64,000 nt of DNA from Pelagibacteraceae bacterium AG-464-P07. GTDB taxonomy: Bacteria > Pseudomonadota > Alphaproteobacteria > Pelagibacterales > Pelagibacteraceae. This document shows, one piece after another, positions 61,857 through 64,000 of this stretch (position 1 is the stretch's first letter; the number at the start of each line of letters is the position of its first letter). Below the pieces are notes generated by a model. It did no database searches. It was not told the DNA's origin and worked only from the letters and a program-made list of their open reading frames with translations. The translations under genes were made by a program, and so were the position numbers. The DNA lies in assembly GCA_003211695.1 (NCBI GenBank), contig QCSA01000001.1, forward strand, positions 125,276-189,275. The letters are read 5' to 3'.

Positions 61857-62741
61857 TTAAGACAATTTAAAAGATTGGGTAGCTTTACCTTTTATATTTG
61901 TTTTTACTTTAAATAAGGATCCTGAAAATTTAAATTTTTGTAAATCAGTTTTATTCATAGATTTTCTTGCTGTAGAAATAAATAAATCTGTATTGTTTTT
62001 TCCTCCGAAAGTACAATTAGTAACATTTTTAGCAGGTAAATCAATTTTATGAATTTTTTTTCCTTTTTTATTAAATACTGAAATACAAGCACCACCAAAA
62101 TGACAAACCCATAAATTTTTTAATTTATCGATTGTCATTCCGTCAGGAGAGCCATCAAATTTAGAAAATTTTTTAAATATTTTTTTTCTTTTTATATTTA
62201 AATTATTATCAATTTTAATTTTATAGATTATTTTTTTTTTACTATCTGTGTGGAAAAAATTTTTTGTATCAATAAATGCAGGTCCATTTGTAATCATGTA
62301 ATTACTATCTACTTTGGTTAATTTAAAATTATTGTCTAAACAATACAAAGAGCCACTTTCAATATTTCTCTCCAAATTGTCCATTGAACCAAACCATAAT
62401 CTTCCTCTTGGATCAGTTTTTCCATCATTTAGTCTATTTAGGGGTTTGTCTTTTTCTACTATTATAGATTTAATTTTTTTTTTGGTTTTTAAATCTACTA
62501 TTCTAAGTTCTCCTTTTAATCCAAGTATGAAAATACTTTTTTTAACTTGAGATAAAAAACCAATTTCTTTATTAACTTTAATTATTTTTTTTTTATGGTT
62601 TTTTGTATTCAAAATGAAAATTTTCTTTTTTTTTATATCTACAAAAAAAATTGAATTAAGTGATTTTACCCAAAGTGTTCCTTCACCCAATAAAGATTTT
62701 AACTTCCAAACACACTCTGGTTTTGAGGTTATTATTTTCAA
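61857..62741 (-). CDS. SMP-30/gluconolaconase-type sugar lactonase
   Basis: A 294-residue six-bladed beta-propeller. The metal residues are in LGEGTLWVKSLNSIFFVDIK near residue 17, NRLNDGKTDPRGRLWFGSMD near residue 103, NGPAFIDTKNFFHTD and SPDGMTIDKLKNLWVCHFGG. Family members hydrolyse aldono-lactones. Very lysine-rich for the family. It is linked to the FAH-family and SDR genes (2-base gap), so it would open a deoxy-sugar lactone before dehydration by the 54.2-kb enzyme. Confidence 0.88.
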   Translation of the reverse strand: MKIITSKPECVWKLKSLLGEGTLWVKSLNSIFFVDIKKKKIFILNTKNHKKKIIKVNKEIGFLSQVKKSIFILGLKGELRIVDLKTKKKIKSIIVEKDKPLNRLNDGKTDPRGRLWFGSMDNLERNIESGSLYCLDNNFKLTKVDSNYMITNGPAFIDTKNFFHTDSKKKIIYKIKIDNNLNIKRKKIFKKFSKFDGSPDGMTIDKLKNLWVCHFGGACISVFNKKGKKIHKIDLPAKNVTNCTFGGKNNTDLFISTARKSMNKTDLQKFKFSGSLFKVKTNIKGKATQSFKLS

Positions 62742-62742
62742 C

Positions 62743-63585
62743 TTATACTAAAACTACTTTTGAGTTTTGTTCTCCAAGATTATCAATGGATAATCTTATT
62801 TTATCACCAGCTTCTAAAAAGACTTGAGGTTTTTTCCCCATACCTACACCGGGTGGTGTTCCCGTCGTAATTATATCTCCTGGCTGTAGTGACATAAATT
62901 TACTTAAATAAGAAACTATATGATAAACATTAAATATCATTTTATTTGTATTTCCTGTTTGCATTCTTTTGCCGTTAACATCTAAACTTAAATTTAGATT
63001 GTTTATATCTGTTATTTCATCGGTTGTGACTAGGTATGGACCTATGGGCCCAAAAGTATCATGTGACTTCCCTTTTACCCATTGGCCTAGTTTTTCAATT
63101 TGCCACTCTCTTTCACTTAAATCATTTACAAGGCAATATCCTAGAATGTGGTTTGCCGCATCCTTTTCCGAAATGTTTTTTGTTTCTTTTCCAATAACAA
63201 TTCCCAATTCTACTTCCCAGTCTAATTTTTTTGAGTTTGATGCTAGCTCAATATCATCGTTTGGCCCATTAATGCAGCTTGTAGCTTTCATAAAAACTAT
63301 AGGTTCTGTTGGAGCTTTTGCACCAGTTTCTGCTGCATGATCTGAATAATTTAATCCAATGCCTACAAATTTTCCTGGTTTTTTTACACAAGGTCCAATT
63401 CTATCTGTTTTTGAAAATTCTGGTAATTTTTCTAAATCAATGTTTTTTAGTTTTAAAATGGTTTCAAAATTTAAATTATCTGGATTTAAATCTTTAATTT
63501 GAGAACTTAATTCTCTTATTTTTCCATTTTTATCTAATATTGCGGGTCTTTCATTTCCTTTAGTTCCAACTCTTAATAATTTCAT
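62743..63585 (-). CDS. FAH-family hydrolase (2,4-diketo-3-deoxy sugar-acid hydrolase type)
   Basis: A 280-residue fumarylacetoacetase-fold protein. GIGLNYSDHAAETGAKAPTE near residue 76, the metal-binding LDWEVELGIVIGKE near residue 120, VNDLSEREWQIEKLGQW and ITTGTPPGVGMGKKP. This pattern is that of the LRA6-type 2,4-diketo-3-deoxy-L-fuconate/rhamnonate hydrolases, often mis-named ureidoglycolate lyase. It would split the diketo acid to pyruvate and lactate. The true AllA is at 44.2 kb, which argues against that alternative. Confidence 0.85.
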   Translation of the reverse strand: MKLLRVGTKGNERPAILDKNGKIRELSSQIKDLNPDNLNFETILKLKNIDLEKLPEFSKTDRIGPCVKKPGKFVGIGLNYSDHAAETGAKAPTEPIVFMKATSCINGPNDDIELASNSKKLDWEVELGIVIGKETKNISEKDAANHILGYCLVNDLSEREWQIEKLGQWVKGKSHDTFGPIGPYLVTTDEITDINNLNLSLDVNGKRMQTGNTNKMIFNVYHIVSYLSKFMSLQPGDIITTGTPPGVGMGKKPQVFLEAGDKIRLSIDNLGEQNSKVVLV

Positions 63586-63603
63586 TTTATAATCTCATAT
63601 TAA

Positions 63604-64000
63604 TTAAATTGACATTCCACCATCTATAGCATGGGTTATGCCAGTGACAAATTCAGACTCATCGCTTGCAAGATAAATTGCCAAATTAGCAATTTCTTCT
63701 GGAGTGCCCAGTCTTCCCATTGGTTGTCTTGCTATAAAATCTTTTTTTGCTTGCACTGGATCCTTTGCTGCCTGAACTCTTCCTTCCCACGAAGGTGTAT
63801 GAACTGTTCCAGGGGCTATTGCATTACATCTGATATTATTTTTTATAAAATCTGATGCTATAGATTTAGTAAATCCAATAATGGCTGCTTTAGTAGTTCC
63901 ATAAACGAATCTATTTGGCAACCCTCTTAAGCTTGAGGCAATTGAAGAAATATTAATAATACTGCCTTTATTTTGTTTGATCATTTTTGGAATAATAGAT
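63604..64000 (-). CDS. SDR dehydrogenase, 2-keto-3-deoxy-fuconate dehydrogenase-like (N-terminus beyond window)
   Basis: The visible C-terminal 132 residues belong to an SDR; the frame remains open past the window end. INISSIASSLRGLPNRFVYG with the YxxxK dyad and APGTVHTPSWEGRVQAAKDP, ARQPMGRLGTPEEIANLAIY and TGITHAIDGGMSI resemble the BDH2/FucD branch, which oxidises 2-keto-3-deoxy-L-fuconate. It is 18 bases upstream of the FAH gene, matching the order dehydrogenase, hydrolase. Confidence 0.8.
   Translation of the reverse strand, partial: SIIPKMIKQNKGSIINISSIASSLRGLPNRFVYGTTKAAIIGFTKSIASDFIKNNIRCNAIAPGTVHTPSWEGRVQAAKDPVQAKKDFIARQPMGRLGTPEEIANLAIYLASDESEFVTGITHAIDGGMSI

Noticed and set aside
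62743..63585. Second ureidoglycolate lyase
   Set aside because: The FAH fold is often so labelled, but a genuine AllA is present at 44.2 kb and the neighbours are sugar-acid enzymes.
1..64000. tRNA genes, prophage or insertion sequences
   Set aside because: I found no cloverleaf, integrase, transposase or terminal inverted repeats anywhere in the window.

Overview
The window looks like a chromosomal segment of a marine alphaproteobacterium of the SAR11 clade (Pelagibacterales). Base composition is very AT-rich, spacers are tiny, start/stop overlaps are frequent, and the gene content is typical of the clade: a TPP-riboswitch sodium symporter of the ThiV type, aprMBA, a dimethylglycine-dehydrogenase/ETF cluster, AcuI, NCS1, TRAP and tripartite tricarboxylate (TTT) transporters, and many small-substrate catabolic enzymes. 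This assignment rests on family recognition; no database search was run.

Layout. 1-7.1 kb: a small membrane protein, a BtuF-like binding protein, then a dimethylglycine dehydrogenase-EtfB-EtfA-ETF:quinone oxidoreductase operon. 7.1-10.9 kb: DUF2237, HisI, FolE, AcuI, a LysR regulator and a bactofilin. 10.9-14.7 kb: a Fur-type operator and a ferric-iron ABC transporter. 14.75-18.5 kb: TPP riboswitch and ThiV, rhomboid protease, RseP, HU. 18.6-24.7 kb: glycosyltransferase, HCCA isomerase, ABA4-like protein, RecX, CysQ with a DUF3553 microgene, MnmA, an unassigned structured RNA, a membrane protein and a 27-residue basic protein. 24.8-29.7 kb: MetC-like lyase, MFS transporter, a P-loop kinase/nucleotidyltransferase fusion, a CADD-type protein, cytochrome c and a SET protein.

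29.7-36.5 kb is a sulfur block: AprM-AprB-AprA plus a small unknown protein, SuyBA (sulfolactate sulfo-lyase) on the other strand, and Xsc (sulfoacetaldehyde acetyltransferase). With the HpsN-like dehydrogenase and TRAP transporter at 48.9-53.3 kb, it reads as a route from C2/C3 sulfonates to central carbon plus sulfite, with AprBA converting sulfite to APS. 36.5-39.9 kb looks like a small cell-surface/glycosylation island (DUF5672 and a TPR-GT41 protein). It lies between an intact creatinase-like M24 gene and a 31-codon tail fragment of a second copy.

39.9-48.8 kb: the M24 hydrolase, an M23 peptidase, an SDR, an NCS1 permease and a converging operon for allantoin breakdown (PuuE, allantoicase, ureidoglycolate lyase) with TerC and a GMC oxidoreductase. 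54.2-64 kb: an apparent non-phosphorylating deoxy-sugar pathway (rhamnonate/fuconate-type dehydratase, SMP-30 lactonase, FAH-family hydrolase, SDRs) with a TTT transporter, a PdxA-like enzyme, a LYS1-like dehydrogenase and a GYD protein. In both solute-binding-protein transporters (TRAP and TTT) a terminator-like hairpin lies between the binding-protein gene and the permease genes; in the TTT system it lies inside the first codons of tctB.
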